Assembly (NCBI GenBank): GCA_945639195.1
Contig: CALZEE010000006.1
Coordinates: 1-64,000 of the forward strand
DNA length: 64,000 nucleotides
DNA from: an uncultured Ignatzschineria sp.
GTDB taxonomy: Bacteria; Pseudomonadota; Gammaproteobacteria; Cardiobacteriales; Wohlfahrtiimonadaceae
Direction: 5' to 3'
Shown: positions 56,082 through 64,000 of the stretch, piece after piece
Layout of the letters: the number at the start of each line of letters is the position of its first letter
How positions within the stretch are numbered: the stretch's first letter is position 1
Notes under the pieces: generated by a model
The model's input: only the letters and a program-made list of their open reading frames with translations
Told to the model about the DNA's origin: nothing
Databases searched by the model: none
Translations under genes and position numbers: made by a program

Positions 56082-56615
56082 CTAATTCCACTGCCAATGG
56101 ATATTATCACCGACTTTCAACCCTAAGACCTCTGCCATTCCCCCATTTAACTCTAATACATGTTTTGCGGGCTCTACAGAAGGGTATGAAGGGCAATTTT
56201 GAATTTTGCAAGGCTGCGCCGTTACGATATGAACCACTTCGCCGTCATCCGCAATGTAGATAATATCGAGCGGAATTAAAGTATTCTTCATCCAGAAAGA
56301 GAGCGGTGACATTTGCGAGAACATAAAGAGCATCCCCTCACTCGCCGGCATTGACTCTCTAAACATTAAACCTTTTGCTTGCGACTCGCTATCTAACGCA
56401 AGTTCAACAATGATTTTTTCATCACCAATCATCATCTCACCTTGACGAAGCCCCGACTGCGGTGAGAAACCAAATGCCGGCTTCACAATGCCCGCTTTTG
56501 CTTGTTGGTATTTCTCTAAATCAGCATTACTGGTTGTTTTCCCGCCTGATTGTGCAAAGACAATCCCACTAAAAGCAATCAACAATCCCCCGATGAACCC
56601 GCTTAACTTTTGCAT
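56082..56615 (-). CDS. DUF192 secreted protein
   Basis: A 177-residue protein with a signal peptide (FIGGLLIAFSGIVFAQS, cleavage likely near residue 22). The rest is a DUF192 domain: LALDSESQAKGLMFRES, EGMLFMFSQMSPLSFWMKNT, PLDIIYIADDG and VLELNGGMAEVLGLKVGD, all hallmark segments. It sits 2 bases after the RoxA-like gene, so the two are co-transcribed. Function of the family is unknown; the location is predicted periplasmic. Confidence 0.88.
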   Translation of the reverse strand: MQKLSGFIGGLLIAFSGIVFAQSGGKTTSNADLEKYQQAKAGIVKPAFGFSPQSGLRQGEMMIGDEKIIVELALDSESQAKGLMFRESMPASEGMLFMFSQMSPLSFWMKNTLIPLDIIYIADDGEVVHIVTAQPCKIQNCPSYPSVEPAKHVLELNGGMAEVLGLKVGDNIHWQWN

Positions 56616-56617
56616 AC

Positions 56618-57799
56618 TTATTCCTCATCTTCCATTAGTAACACGCCATCATTGATGAGCGTGGTGAGAAAATTCATCGCGTCATTACTCTCGGTGTAAT
56701 CTTCTAAATCTTCGATCTCAAGATATTCAGAATGATTGATTAACTCAATCAAGCCTTTCTCTGAAACCGGTAAGGCATAGGCTTTACCACCCGCAAAAAG
56801 ATAATATTGCTCGGCAATTTGACGATGAATCAGTGTTAATCCAGGATGAACCTCTAACGCGCCGCCAGCTTCTAAGAAGTCGCTAACATCGACGCTCGTT
56901 AATCCTTCTTCAAGAATCTCTGGTACTTGGAACATTTTTGGTTCCGTCATAAAGGCACCAAACCATTTCGTAATTTCATCTCGATTGGTCTTTAGCCCGT
57001 CTTGAATGATCGCTACAATATCATCAATCGCTGCATCACTCAATTCTCCATAATTTTCAGATACTTGAAGTTTTGGATCACTATATCGCGCATCATCTTT
57101 GATCTCATCAAACTTCATCTCCACAAAATCGCGGAAGATCTCTTGATGCTTCGGTGCTCTAAAGCCCACGGACCATGTAACACTACGCCCAATATTCACA
57201 CCATAATGCCCCATTCTTGGCGGCAAATAGAGCATATCACCGGGTTCGACCATCCACTCTTCATCTGCCTTAAAATGCTCAATTAAGCGAATATCAACAC
57301 CTTCCAAGAAGTCATCTTCTGAAACCTCGGCATGGCTGATTTGCCATTTTTTCTGTCCCATTCCTTGAATGAGGAACACATCATAATCATCCCAATGTGC
57401 GCCAACATTACCACCATCTTCCCCTAAGCTCACTTGCAGATCATCAAGGCGCCAGTTCGAAATAAAGCTAAAAGGCGCTGTTACCGACTTGAGTTCTGGG
57501 AGATTTTTTTCCACATCATTCACAACTAGCATCCACTGCTTGTCTTTTAATGTTTCAAACTCGGCTTCTTCCACAGGCCCCATCTTTAACTGCCAAGGGC
57601 GCTCGCCGCCTGATTCATAGATAAAGCGAGAGGGAATAAATGACTCAAATGCTAACCCCGCAATCTCATCTGCCGAGAGAGGATCTTCAAAATCAGGGAA
57701 GGCATTCTTCACAAATAACGGTTTTTTCTGCCAATACTCTGTCAAAAATTCGGTCGCTGTCAATCCACCTAAAAAATGAAGCGGTTGCTCTTTTGCCAT
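56618..57799 (-). CDS. roxA: Ribosomal oxygenase RoxA/YcfD-like (JmjC, L16 arginine hydroxylase)
   Basis: A 393-residue cupin/JmjC dioxygenase. The Fe(II) ligands are visible as H-x-D in AHWDDYDVFLIQ and the distal His in PRMGHYGVNIGRS; the 2-oxoglutarate-binding barrel lies between. E. coli YcfD hydroxylates Arg81 of ribosomal protein L16; the length (373) and the N-terminal HFLGGLTATEFLTEYWQKKPLFV support this family. The C-terminal winged-helix segment is present. Co-transcribed with the DUF192 gene downstream. Confidence 0.88.
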   Translation of the reverse strand: MAKEQPLHFLGGLTATEFLTEYWQKKPLFVKNAFPDFEDPLSADEIAGLAFESFIPSRFIYESGGERPWQLKMGPVEEAEFETLKDKQWMLVVNDVEKNLPELKSVTAPFSFISNWRLDDLQVSLGEDGGNVGAHWDDYDVFLIQGMGQKKWQISHAEVSEDDFLEGVDIRLIEHFKADEEWMVEPGDMLYLPPRMGHYGVNIGRSVTWSVGFRAPKHQEIFRDFVEMKFDEIKDDARYSDPKLQVSENYGELSDAAIDDIVAIIQDGLKTNRDEITKWFGAFMTEPKMFQVPEILEEGLTSVDVSDFLEAGGALEVHPGLTLIHRQIAEQYYLFAGGKAYALPVSEKGLIELINHSEYLEIEDLEDYTESNDAMNFLTTLINDGVLLMEDEE

Positions 57800-58056
57800 A
57801 ATGATTCTCTCTTCTTAATAAATGATCTGCGAAGCAGGAAATAAGGGGTTTCATATCAATAAAAGGGACTCTAAAGGCTACAAGTAGTCAGTCTCCAAAG
57901 ATAATCTCTACACAGCCTAATATTGACAGATAATGACCTGCATTATAACGGTTTTTAAAAACAGAGGAGATGATAAGCATCGCTTATTGGACAACTTTTA
58001 CGAAAATCACGGCATTTGATCCACAGCTACTCCCCTTCCCCGATTGATACACATAA

Positions 58057-58088
58057 AAAAACCCTCAGGATCATGCCTGAGGGTTTTT
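58057..58088 (-). terminator. Terminator after spoT
   Basis: AAAAACCCTCAGG and CCTGAGGGTTTTT form a 13-bp stem with an ATCATG loop, 22 bases past the spoT stop. The remaining 257 bases up to the RoxA gene hold nothing else recognisable. Confidence 0.92.
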
Positions 58089-58109
58089 CTAATCACTGAT
58101 GAATAGAGA

Positions 58110-60290
58110 TTAGCGTCTAGAAACGCGCTCAACAAGCGGTAACAATCTTAATTCACGCATAATATCTGCCAAGTGTTTTCGATCTTCCACATCTACCACA
58201 AAGCGAATTTTGACAAGATCATCGCTCATAGGTTCTGATGTAAACTCGCCAAAGTCGAGGTTCATCTCTGTTACTTTTGCGCTGACTGACGCAATCGCAC
58301 CACGACGATTCTTCGCTATCAAGGTGAGCTGCACAGGGAAATCACCCTGAGCTTTCTTGCTCCATGCGAGCGGAATCCAGCGGTCAGTCTGTTTTTTATA
58401 GTTCTCAACATTCGCACAATCGACCTGATGAATCACCATGCCATGCTTCTGACTGAGGTAACCAATAATGGATTCCCCCGGCAATGGATAACAGCAGCGA
58501 CCCAATGTCGTTTTCATGGTCTCAGCACCGATAATAATATCGCTAGAAACCTCTAAACCATCGTCATCATCGTCCGTTGATTCATGCATCTCAACCTCAA
58601 GCCCCTGTTTTACTAGGAATCGATTGATAATAAAGTGCATCGGATACTTCCCGCGGCCAATCGCCGTTAAAAGCTCCTCTTTTGTACCTAATTCAAGCTC
58701 TTCTAATAACTGCGCCGCTTCTTCCTCTGAGAAATCACTCAGAATAATGCCTTTACTCGCAAGCTCGGTAAAGAGCAACGCTTCGCCGGCAGCAAATGCA
58801 GCTTCATTAGACAGTCTCGAAAGATAACTTAAAATACTTGTACGTGCACGCGCACTCACAACATAATCAAGCCATTTAGGAGTTGGTCTCACACCTTGCT
58901 CGGTAATCACCTCAACCGTCTGTCCATTATGGAGCGATTGAGAGAATGGGACTTCTTGTCCATCTACGATAATTGCCTTGCAGCGATCCCCAACTTCAGT
59001 ATGAACGGCGTAAGCAAAGTCGATTCCCGTTGATCCTTTCGGCAACTCTAAAATACGACCTTTGGGCGTAAAGAGGTAGATCTCTTTCGGGAAGAGATTT
59101 GCCTTCATCGCTTCCATAAATTCTTCAGAAGAGATACCGCTATCTTGCAATTCTGTCACAGAGTCGAGCCATTTATTGGTTCGCATCTGATTATGCCCTT
59201 GTCCATCATATGCATCTTTATAACGCCAGTGAGCGGCAGCACCTGCCTCGGCAATCACATGCATATCACGCGTACGAATCTGCACTTCAACAGGCAATCC
59301 GTTACGTCCAAACACGATAGTATGAAGACTTTGGTACCCGTTTCCTTTAGGAATCGCAATATAATCTTTAAAGCCGCCAATAATCGGTTTATAGAGCTGA
59401 TGTACCATCCCTAAAACGCGGTAACACTCATCCACTGTTGAGACAATAACGCGGATGGCAAAGATATCGTAGACCAGTTCGATCTTACCTTTAACCTTAA
59501 GCTTATTATAGATGCTCCAAAGATGTTTCTTACGCGTTGAAATCCGTGACAAAATATTACTGCGTACTAAGCGATCGTAAATACTGTCTTTAATACGGGT
59601 TAAATTCTCATTTTCACTCGCATATTTCTCTTCGATGGCTTTTGATAAAACGGCAGAACGCATCGGATAAATATTTTCAAAACAGAGGTTTTCGAGATAA
59701 ACCTGTAATACATACATCCCCAATCTTGCAGCAATCGGGGCATAGACTTCCAATGTCTCATTGGCAATACGACGTTTTTTATAGGCAGGCAATGCCCCTA
59801 AGGTACGCATATTGTGAAGCCTATCTGCTAATTTGACCATGATGATCCGAAGATCTTTTGTCATCGCCAGAATCATTTTTCGGAAGTTTTCAGCTTTCGC
59901 TTCTTCTTTCGATCTGAATTTGATTTTGGTAAGTTTTGTCACGCCATCGACAATTTTCGCAACGTCATCCCCAAACTCATGGGCAATCTCATCATAACCA
60001 ATGTCTGTATCTTCAATGACGTCATGCAAGATAGCGCCTACTAACGAAGCTTTATCAATCTGCACTTCACTGAGGATCAACGCAACGGCAAGCGGATGGA
60101 AGATATAAGGTTCTCCGGACGAGCGAAATTGTTCTTGATGCGCAAAGGCACCAAAAATACAGGCACGTTTAACCTCATTAACCTCTTCTTCCGAAAGATA
60201 GCGACCTACGATACGCAATAAGCGTCCGACCTTAATCTCAAATTCTTTGTGCCATGGAAGAAGATTTGGAGGAAGTTTACTGCTCTCCAT
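58110..60290 (-). CDS. spoT: Bifunctional (p)ppGpp synthetase/hydrolase
   Basis: A 726-residue RSH enzyme controlling the stringent-response alarmone. Domains in order: HD hydrolase with SLVGAILHDVIEDTDIGYDE (HDxxED intact) and KLADRLHNMRTLGAL, a synthetase domain with GFKDYIAIPKGNGYQSLHT and AGAAAHWRYK, TGS (FAYAVHTEVGDRC) and a C-terminal ACT domain. Intact hydrolase residues identify SpoT/Rel rather than RelA. ATG 60290 is chosen because GGAG lies 6 bases upstream; a TTG 27 bases earlier is less likely. It follows rpoZ. Confidence 0.96.
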   Translation of the reverse strand: MESSKLPPNLLPWHKEFEIKVGRLLRIVGRYLSEEEVNEVKRACIFGAFAHQEQFRSSGEPYIFHPLAVALILSEVQIDKASLVGAILHDVIEDTDIGYDEIAHEFGDDVAKIVDGVTKLTKIKFRSKEEAKAENFRKMILAMTKDLRIIMVKLADRLHNMRTLGALPAYKKRRIANETLEVYAPIAARLGMYVLQVYLENLCFENIYPMRSAVLSKAIEEKYASENENLTRIKDSIYDRLVRSNILSRISTRKKHLWSIYNKLKVKGKIELVYDIFAIRVIVSTVDECYRVLGMVHQLYKPIIGGFKDYIAIPKGNGYQSLHTIVFGRNGLPVEVQIRTRDMHVIAEAGAAAHWRYKDAYDGQGHNQMRTNKWLDSVTELQDSGISSEEFMEAMKANLFPKEIYLFTPKGRILELPKGSTGIDFAYAVHTEVGDRCKAIIVDGQEVPFSQSLHNGQTVEVITEQGVRPTPKWLDYVVSARARTSILSYLSRLSNEAAFAAGEALLFTELASKGIILSDFSEEEAAQLLEELELGTKEELLTAIGRGKYPMHFIINRFLVKQGLEVEMHESTDDDDDGLEVSSDIIIGAETMKTTLGRCCYPLPGESIIGYLSQKHGMVIHQVDCANVENYKKQTDRWIPLAWSKKAQGDFPVQLTLIAKNRRGAIASVSAKVTEMNLDFGEFTSEPMSDDLVKIRFVVDVEDRKHLADIMRELRLLPLVERVSRR

Positions 60291-60450
60291 CTCTACTCCT
60301 TTCTTAACCTTATTCAATTCTTAATCTAACCTCTGTCATCTAATGCCGGGGATTTATCATTAGAATATGCTGTGTATTTCTGAGCTAACAGAACATTTAA
60401 GTAAACCTGTATATCAGAAATACCACAGATTTTATTAAATCAATAGTGAT

Positions 60451-60681
60451 TTAAAACTCAGAAGTATATTCAAGCTCTTTCGCCGTAATTTCTGCAGGAG
60501 AAATATCGCCTTTTGCAATCTCACGAAGGGCAATAACGGCTGATTTTGAAGCTCGGCTAGTACGAACAACCGTTGGCTCAGCACCACGTTCGAGCTGTCT
60601 TGCTCTTTTTGCAGCGACAGTCACTAATTGAAAACGGTTATCTACTTTTTCTAAACAATCTTGAACAGTTACACGAGCCAT
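60451..60681 (-). CDS. rpoZ: RNA polymerase subunit omega
   Basis: A 76-residue omega subunit that helps assemble RNA polymerase around beta-prime. [31 protein letters not shown], broken at the usual [11 protein letters not shown] start, and [22 protein letters not shown] segments match. It lies in the conserved gmk-rpoZ-spoT order and is separated from spoT by 160 bases. Confidence 0.96.
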   Translation of the reverse strand: MARVTVQDCLEKVDNRFQLVTVAAKRARQLERGAEPTVVRTSRASKSAVIALREIAKGDISPAEITAKELEYTSEF

Positions 60682-61081
60682 AAATTTTACTCCTAAATAG
60701 TGTTAATACTTCTCTCAATCCCTCATATCAAACTCGATATGATGACAACAATACTACGTTTAATCGATGCGCTATAAACATCAATAAACCCATACATGTT
60801 ATTGGCATGTATTTCTAAAATATGTACGTAATAGTATTACGTGACTTAGCATTCGATAACGCAGACGAATAGTGCCTTTGCCGCACTCATTACTTTACAG
60901 CCTTATCACACCATCTATTCTAGAACCCATGAATCCCATGAATCCCATGAATCCCATGAATCCCATGAATCCCATGATCTTACCCGAGATGTTTTCAAGA
61001 ATAGCTTGGCAAAAAAACCGTAAATCTGCGCTTTCAACGCCTAAAAAAGGGGGTCAGTATACCCCTAAATGAGCGATTACT
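60682..61081. other. rpoZ-gmk intergenic region
   Basis: About 400 bases hold the rpoZ promoter region (AT-rich) and the 9-bp tandem repeat at 60926-60978. Two CATGTAT-type words sit near 60795. No gene with a ribosome binding site or family features was found. Confidence 0.45.
60926..60978. repeat. 9-bp tandem repeat CCCATGAAT, 5.9 copies
   Basis: Five perfect CCCATGAAT units (60926-60970) plus eight further matching bases lie between rpoZ and gmk. The unit contains ATG but no open gene is supported around it. It may be a plastic minisatellite. Confidence 0.95.
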
Positions 61082-61729
61082 TTAGATTTTTTCTGTCACA
61101 AGCGAGTCTAATAACTCACTATTTTTGACTTTTTGATAGCCCGTACGTAAACGATTGACTCTAAAGATCTCACTCAAGTCCTGCAAAGCATCTTCAAAGT
61201 TGTCATTAACGATCACATAATCAAACTTTTCGTAATGTCTAATTTGGTTCACGGCATCTGCCATGCGTTTTTTCACAACATCAGCATCGTCTTGCTGACG
61301 TGCAGAGAGTCTCGCTTCTAAAGACGCAATTGATGGTGGAACAATAAAGATTAATTCTGCATCTGGCATAATCTGTTTTACAGAGGCTGCGCCTTGCCAA
61401 TCGATGACTAGCACCACATCTTTTCCTGTCTTAGTATGCTTTTCCACTTCAAACAGTGACGTGCCGTAGAGGTTTTCAAAAACTTCTGCAAACTCTAAGA
61501 AAGCCCCTTTCCCAATCATCTCTTTAAAAGCATCTTTGGCGACAAAGTGATAATGGGTTCCATTAATCTCTCCCTCTCGAGCGCCTCGCGTTGTATGAGT
61601 AACAGCTCTGGTGACATTTGGATCTTGCGCCATTAACGCATCGACTAACGTTGTTTTTCCGCCACCTGAAGGTGCAGAAATGACATAAACTCGGCCATCT
61701 CCTAGCGATTTACTATTTGATACTTGCAT
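61082..61729 (-). CDS. gmk: Guanylate kinase
   Basis: A 215-residue enzyme converting GMP to GDP with ATP. The P-loop VISAPSGGGKTTLVDAL, GMP-binding THTTRGAREGEINGTHYHF and the DWQGAASVKQI segment are diagnostic. The length is normal. It begins the gmk-rpoZ-spoT group, although about 400 bases and a tandem repeat separate it from rpoZ. Confidence 0.97.
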   Translation of the reverse strand: MQVSNSKSLGDGRVYVISAPSGGGKTTLVDALMAQDPNVTRAVTHTTRGAREGEINGTHYHFVAKDAFKEMIGKGAFLEFAEVFENLYGTSLFEVEKHTKTGKDVVLVIDWQGAASVKQIMPDAELIFIVPPSIASLEARLSARQQDDADVVKKRMADAVNQIRHYEKFDYVIVNDNFEDALQDLSEIFRVNRLRTGYQKVKNSELLDSLVTEKI

Positions 61730-61894
61730 CTTTTGTTCTTTTCCCTATTTTTCCATCACATCAACGCTAATCACATCAACGCTTTTCTTGAACGATTATT
61801 GAACTAGTATATAATAAACCTCTTGTAATGTTATTCTATTTATAGAAAACACCGAATTTTTAGCGTTCCTAATTATATGGAGTAAAACTCAATC

Positions 61895-62479
61895 ATGTTG
61901 AAAAAATTACTATTAAGTGCAAGCGTTGCTCTTCTCTTAGGAGGCGCGGCTTATGCTCAAAACCAAACTGAAGTGATCTATCTTAAACAACACGGCGACT
62001 GGAAAGTTGAGTGTCTTCAAGATGAGTCACCTGAAGGGACTTTTGAGAACTGCTTAATGTCGACAACAGCTGATATTGAACTCACCAATCCAAACGACAA
62101 AACTCAAAAGCAAAAAATCAAAGCTTTAAGAGCTTCTGTCGTTTATATTGATAACAATCCAACGCTTATTTTCAGCGCATTACCTGGCGCACTCTTAATC
62201 CCAGGTCTTGAGCTTAAAATTGATGGCAAACAACTCGAAATTGATGGCTCTAAAGTAACAGGCTTAAGCTTTGAACGTTGTTTACCAGATGGCTGTATCA
62301 CAGGTCTTCCTATCAACGATACAAAAGTGTTAGCAACTTTAAAAGGCTCTAACAAACTCAATGTAAGCTATACACACGACTTCTTAGGTCCTGATGCAAA
62401 TAACGTTAAAGTTGAAGTATCAATGAAAGGCTTCACAGCATCACTTGATGACCTTGCAAAACAATCAGAAGCAAAATAA
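61895..62479 (+). CDS. IalB-like (invasion-associated locus B) secreted protein
   Basis: A 194-residue protein with a signal peptide (LLLSASVALLLGGAAYAQ). The mature part carries HGDWKVECLQDE, a CLMSTT segment and a later GLSFERCLPDGCIT, giving paired cysteines typical of the IalB family of small periplasmic or surface proteins. The family name comes from Bartonella; no virulence role is implied here. A ribosome binding site (GGAG) lies about 12 bases upstream. It is a single-gene unit with its own terminator. Confidence 0.82.
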   Translation: MLKKLLLSASVALLLGGAAYAQNQTEVIYLKQHGDWKVECLQDESPEGTFENCLMSTTADIELTNPNDKTQKQKIKALRASVVYIDNNPTLIFSALPGALLIPGLELKIDGKQLEIDGSKVTGLSFERCLPDGCITGLPINDTKVLATLKGSNKLNVSYTHDFLGPDANNVKVEVSMKGFTASLDDLAKQSEAK

Positions 62480-62513
62480 GTTTTCATTTTTTCGCAAAAT
62501 GAATCAGACTTTC

Positions 62514-62546
62514 AAAGGGATCGGCGTTGGTTAGATCCCTTTTTTA
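62514..62546 (+). terminator. Terminator after IalB-like gene
   Basis: AAAGGGATC and GATCCCTTT form a 9-bp stem with an 11-base loop followed by TTTTAG, 35 bases past the stop. Confidence 0.85.
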
Positions 62547-62667
62547 GTTTATAATTACCCACTAAAGTGACCTAAAAATCTTCTATTAAGCCGTTATTTC
62601 AACAAATTCTGCGCATTTAGGTCTCCCTATTCCCACTCATTTACTGAAAATTAAGCCGTTTTAATCT

Positions 62668-64000
62668 ATGGACTATCCACAACATTTTGGCGTTATTGTT
62701 ATTGGTGGCGGACATGCGGGCACAGAAGCTGCACTTGCATCTGCTCGTTTAGGCGTTCCGACACTCCTCTTAACCCACAACATCGAAACTCTCGGTCAGC
62801 TCAGCTGCAACCCTGCCATTGGCGGGATCGGTAAGGGCCAAATCGTCAAAGAGATCGACGCACTTGGCGGCGCAATGGCGCATGTCACGGACCTTTCAGG
62901 TATTCAATTTAGAACGCTCAACGCCTCTAAAGGACCTGCCGTTCGCTCAACAAGAGCACAAGCGGACAGAACCCTTTATAAAACTGCAATGCGAAAAATC
63001 CTTGAAAATCAGGAGAATCTCTTCCTCTTCCAGCAAGCGGCTGATGATCTCATTTTAAAAGGGGATAAAGTCTGTGGCGTTATTACCCAAACAGGGATTC
63101 GCTTCCACGGAGAAACCGTTGTCTTAACTGCCGGCACATTCTTATCGGGCTTAATTCATATCGGTATGGAAAACTATAGCGGAGGCCGAATGGGTGATAC
63201 TGCCTCCATTCCACTCTCGCATAAACTCGCCGAGCTCAAGCTCAACAAAGGTCGTCTCAAAACAGGAACACCTCCAAGAATCGATGGTAAAAGCATCGAC
63301 TTTAGCAATATGGGCGAGCAACCTGGCGATACACCAACACCTGTATTCTCATACTTAGGAAGTGTCAAAGAGCACCCAAGACAAGTCTCTTGTTGGACAA
63401 CATTCACCAATGAAGCAACGCATGACATTATTCGCAGTGGGCTTGATCGCTCGCCGATGTATGCAGACAATAAAACCATTGAAGGTTTAGGGCCGCGCTA
63501 TTGCCCGTCTGTTGAAGATAAGATCATGAAGTTTGCCGATAAAGATCAGCATCATGTATTCTTAGAACCTGAGGGCTTAGATACCCACGAGTATTATCCA
63601 AACGGCATCTCTACGAGCTTACCTTTTGATATTCAAATCAAGCTCGTAAGAAGTATTCCCGGTATGGAAAATGCGCATATCACGCGCCCAGGCTACGCGA
63701 TCGAATACGATTTCTACGATCCTCGTGATTTGAAATTCACACTCGAAACAAAAGCAATTGAGAACCTCTACTTTGCGGGCCAAATTAATGGTACAACGGG
63801 CTACGAAGAAGCCGCAGCACAAGGCCTTCTTGCGGGCTTAAATGCCGCACGTCGCTATCTTGAAAAAGATGCATGGTATCCACGCCGTCACGAAGCCTAT
63901 ACCGGTGTTATGGTTGATGATCTCATCAATCTTGGTGTCCGTGAACCGTATCGTATGTTTACCTCGCGCGCGGAGCATCGCCTCATTTTACGTGAAGACA
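62668..64000 (+). CDS. mnmG: tRNA uridine-5-carboxymethylaminomethyl modification enzyme MnmG (3' truncated by window)
   Basis: The first 444 codons of MnmG/GidA, which with MnmE installs the cmnm5 group at U34 of wobble-position tRNAs. Seen: [20 protein letters not shown] as FAD-binding start, [35 protein letters not shown], and [25 protein letters not shown]. No stop appears before base 64000, so about a third of the usual 625 or so residues is outside the window. The MnmC-like oxidoreductase at 44207-45583 would act on its product. Confidence 0.97.
   Translation, partial: MDYPQHFGVIVIGGGHAGTEAALASARLGVPTLLLTHNIETLGQLSCNPAIGGIGKGQIVKEIDALGGAMAHVTDLSGIQFRTLNASKGPAVRSTRAQADRTLYKTAMRKILENQENLFLFQQAADDLILKGDKVCGVITQTGIRFHGETVVLTAGTFLSGLIHIGMENYSGGRMGDTASIPLSHKLAELKLNKGRLKTGTPPRIDGKSIDFSNMGEQPGDTPTPVFSYLGSVKEHPRQVSCWTTFTNEATHDIIRSGLDRSPMYADNKTIEGLGPRYCPSVEDKIMKFADKDQHHVFLEPEGLDTHEYYPNGISTSLPFDIQIKLVRSIPGMENAHITRPGYAIEYDFYDPRDLKFTLETKAIENLYFAGQINGTTGYEEAAAQGLLAGLNAARRYLEKDAWYPRRHEAYTGVMVDDLINLGVREPYRMFTSRAEHRLILRED

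Noticed and set aside
60872..61072. Open frame with Met-Asn-Pro repeats between rpoZ and gmk
   Set aside because: The only notable content is the 9-bp tandem repeat; there is no ribosome binding site and the ends are low-complexity or basic random sequence.
1..64000. tRNA or rRNA genes
   Set aside because: No cloverleaf-like or rRNA-like stretches were recognised in the intergenic regions; a covariance search was not possible.

Overview
The window looks like chromosome of a moderately AT-rich gammaproteobacterium with an outer membrane. Evidence for this is heptose and LPS glycosyltransferase genes, glyS-gmhB-plsC order, gmk-rpoZ-spoT order, rpsO-pnp and a full 14-gene proton-pumping complex I. 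NuoC and NuoD are separate and NuoG lacks the extra N7 cluster cysteines, unlike enteric bacteria. A relative of the Cardiobacteriales/Ignatzschineria-Wohlfahrtiimonas group would fit, but that is an inference from gene content and composition, not a search result.

Layout. (1) About 1-6950: an AT-rich accessory island of glycosyltransferases (GT2-like, GT25, two tandem GT2 paralogues separated by an octanucleotide repeat, GT4, a GT29/sialyltransferase-like protein, GT8-like), probably building variable LPS/LOS or glycan structures. (2) 7238-11427: glyS, gmhB, plsC, rsmD. (3) 11556-13614 (minus): lone receiver domain, Nudix hydrolase, hemE. (4) 13615-15760: rpsB-tsf with leader, attenuator and terminator. 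(5) 16052-17549: unknown two-helix membrane protein and mog. (6) 17580-18358: repeat array A. (7) 18431-32979 (minus): nuoA-N. (8) 33175-36357: M20 amidohydrolase and proS, then repeat array B. (9) 37023-39604 (minus): ettA, a 55-residue zinc-finger protein and tsaB. (10) 39858-46284: quinone oxidoreductase, TauE/SafE-like protein with a His-rich repeat tail, metallo-beta-lactamase-fold hydrolase, PhnD-like binding protein, MnmC C-terminal-type oxidoreductase, YehR-like lipoprotein. (11) 46388-52231 (minus): a HlyD adaptor with two ABC-2 permeases but no ATPase, D-amino-acid dehydrogenase and a LysR regulator. (12) 52477-53280: a DUF2798 membrane protein and repeat array C. (13) 53365-62479: pnp, rpsO, DUF192 protein, RoxA-type oxygenase, spoT, rpoZ, gmk, IalB-like protein. 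(14) mnmG, cut by the right edge.

The most unusual signal is not a protein. Three intergenic arrays (A 17666-18358, B 36440-36957, C 52781-53270) consist of 205-242 bp direct repeats. Although their flanks differ, all share a recognisable core of about 54 bp (seven copies; reverse orientation in A). The arrays lie beside intrinsic terminators at gene 3' ends and are rich in TGCCGG. The palindrome TGCCGGCA is itself strongly over-represented (at least 17 copies by eye, none in the glycosyltransferase island). In addition there are four short-unit tandem repeats (8, 6, 9 and 9 bp) beside or in genes, which are candidates for phase or length variation.

No rRNA, tRNA, insertion sequence, prophage or CRISPR array was recognised. 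All coordinates and repeat counts were read by eye; similarity statements rest on motif recognition, not database searches.
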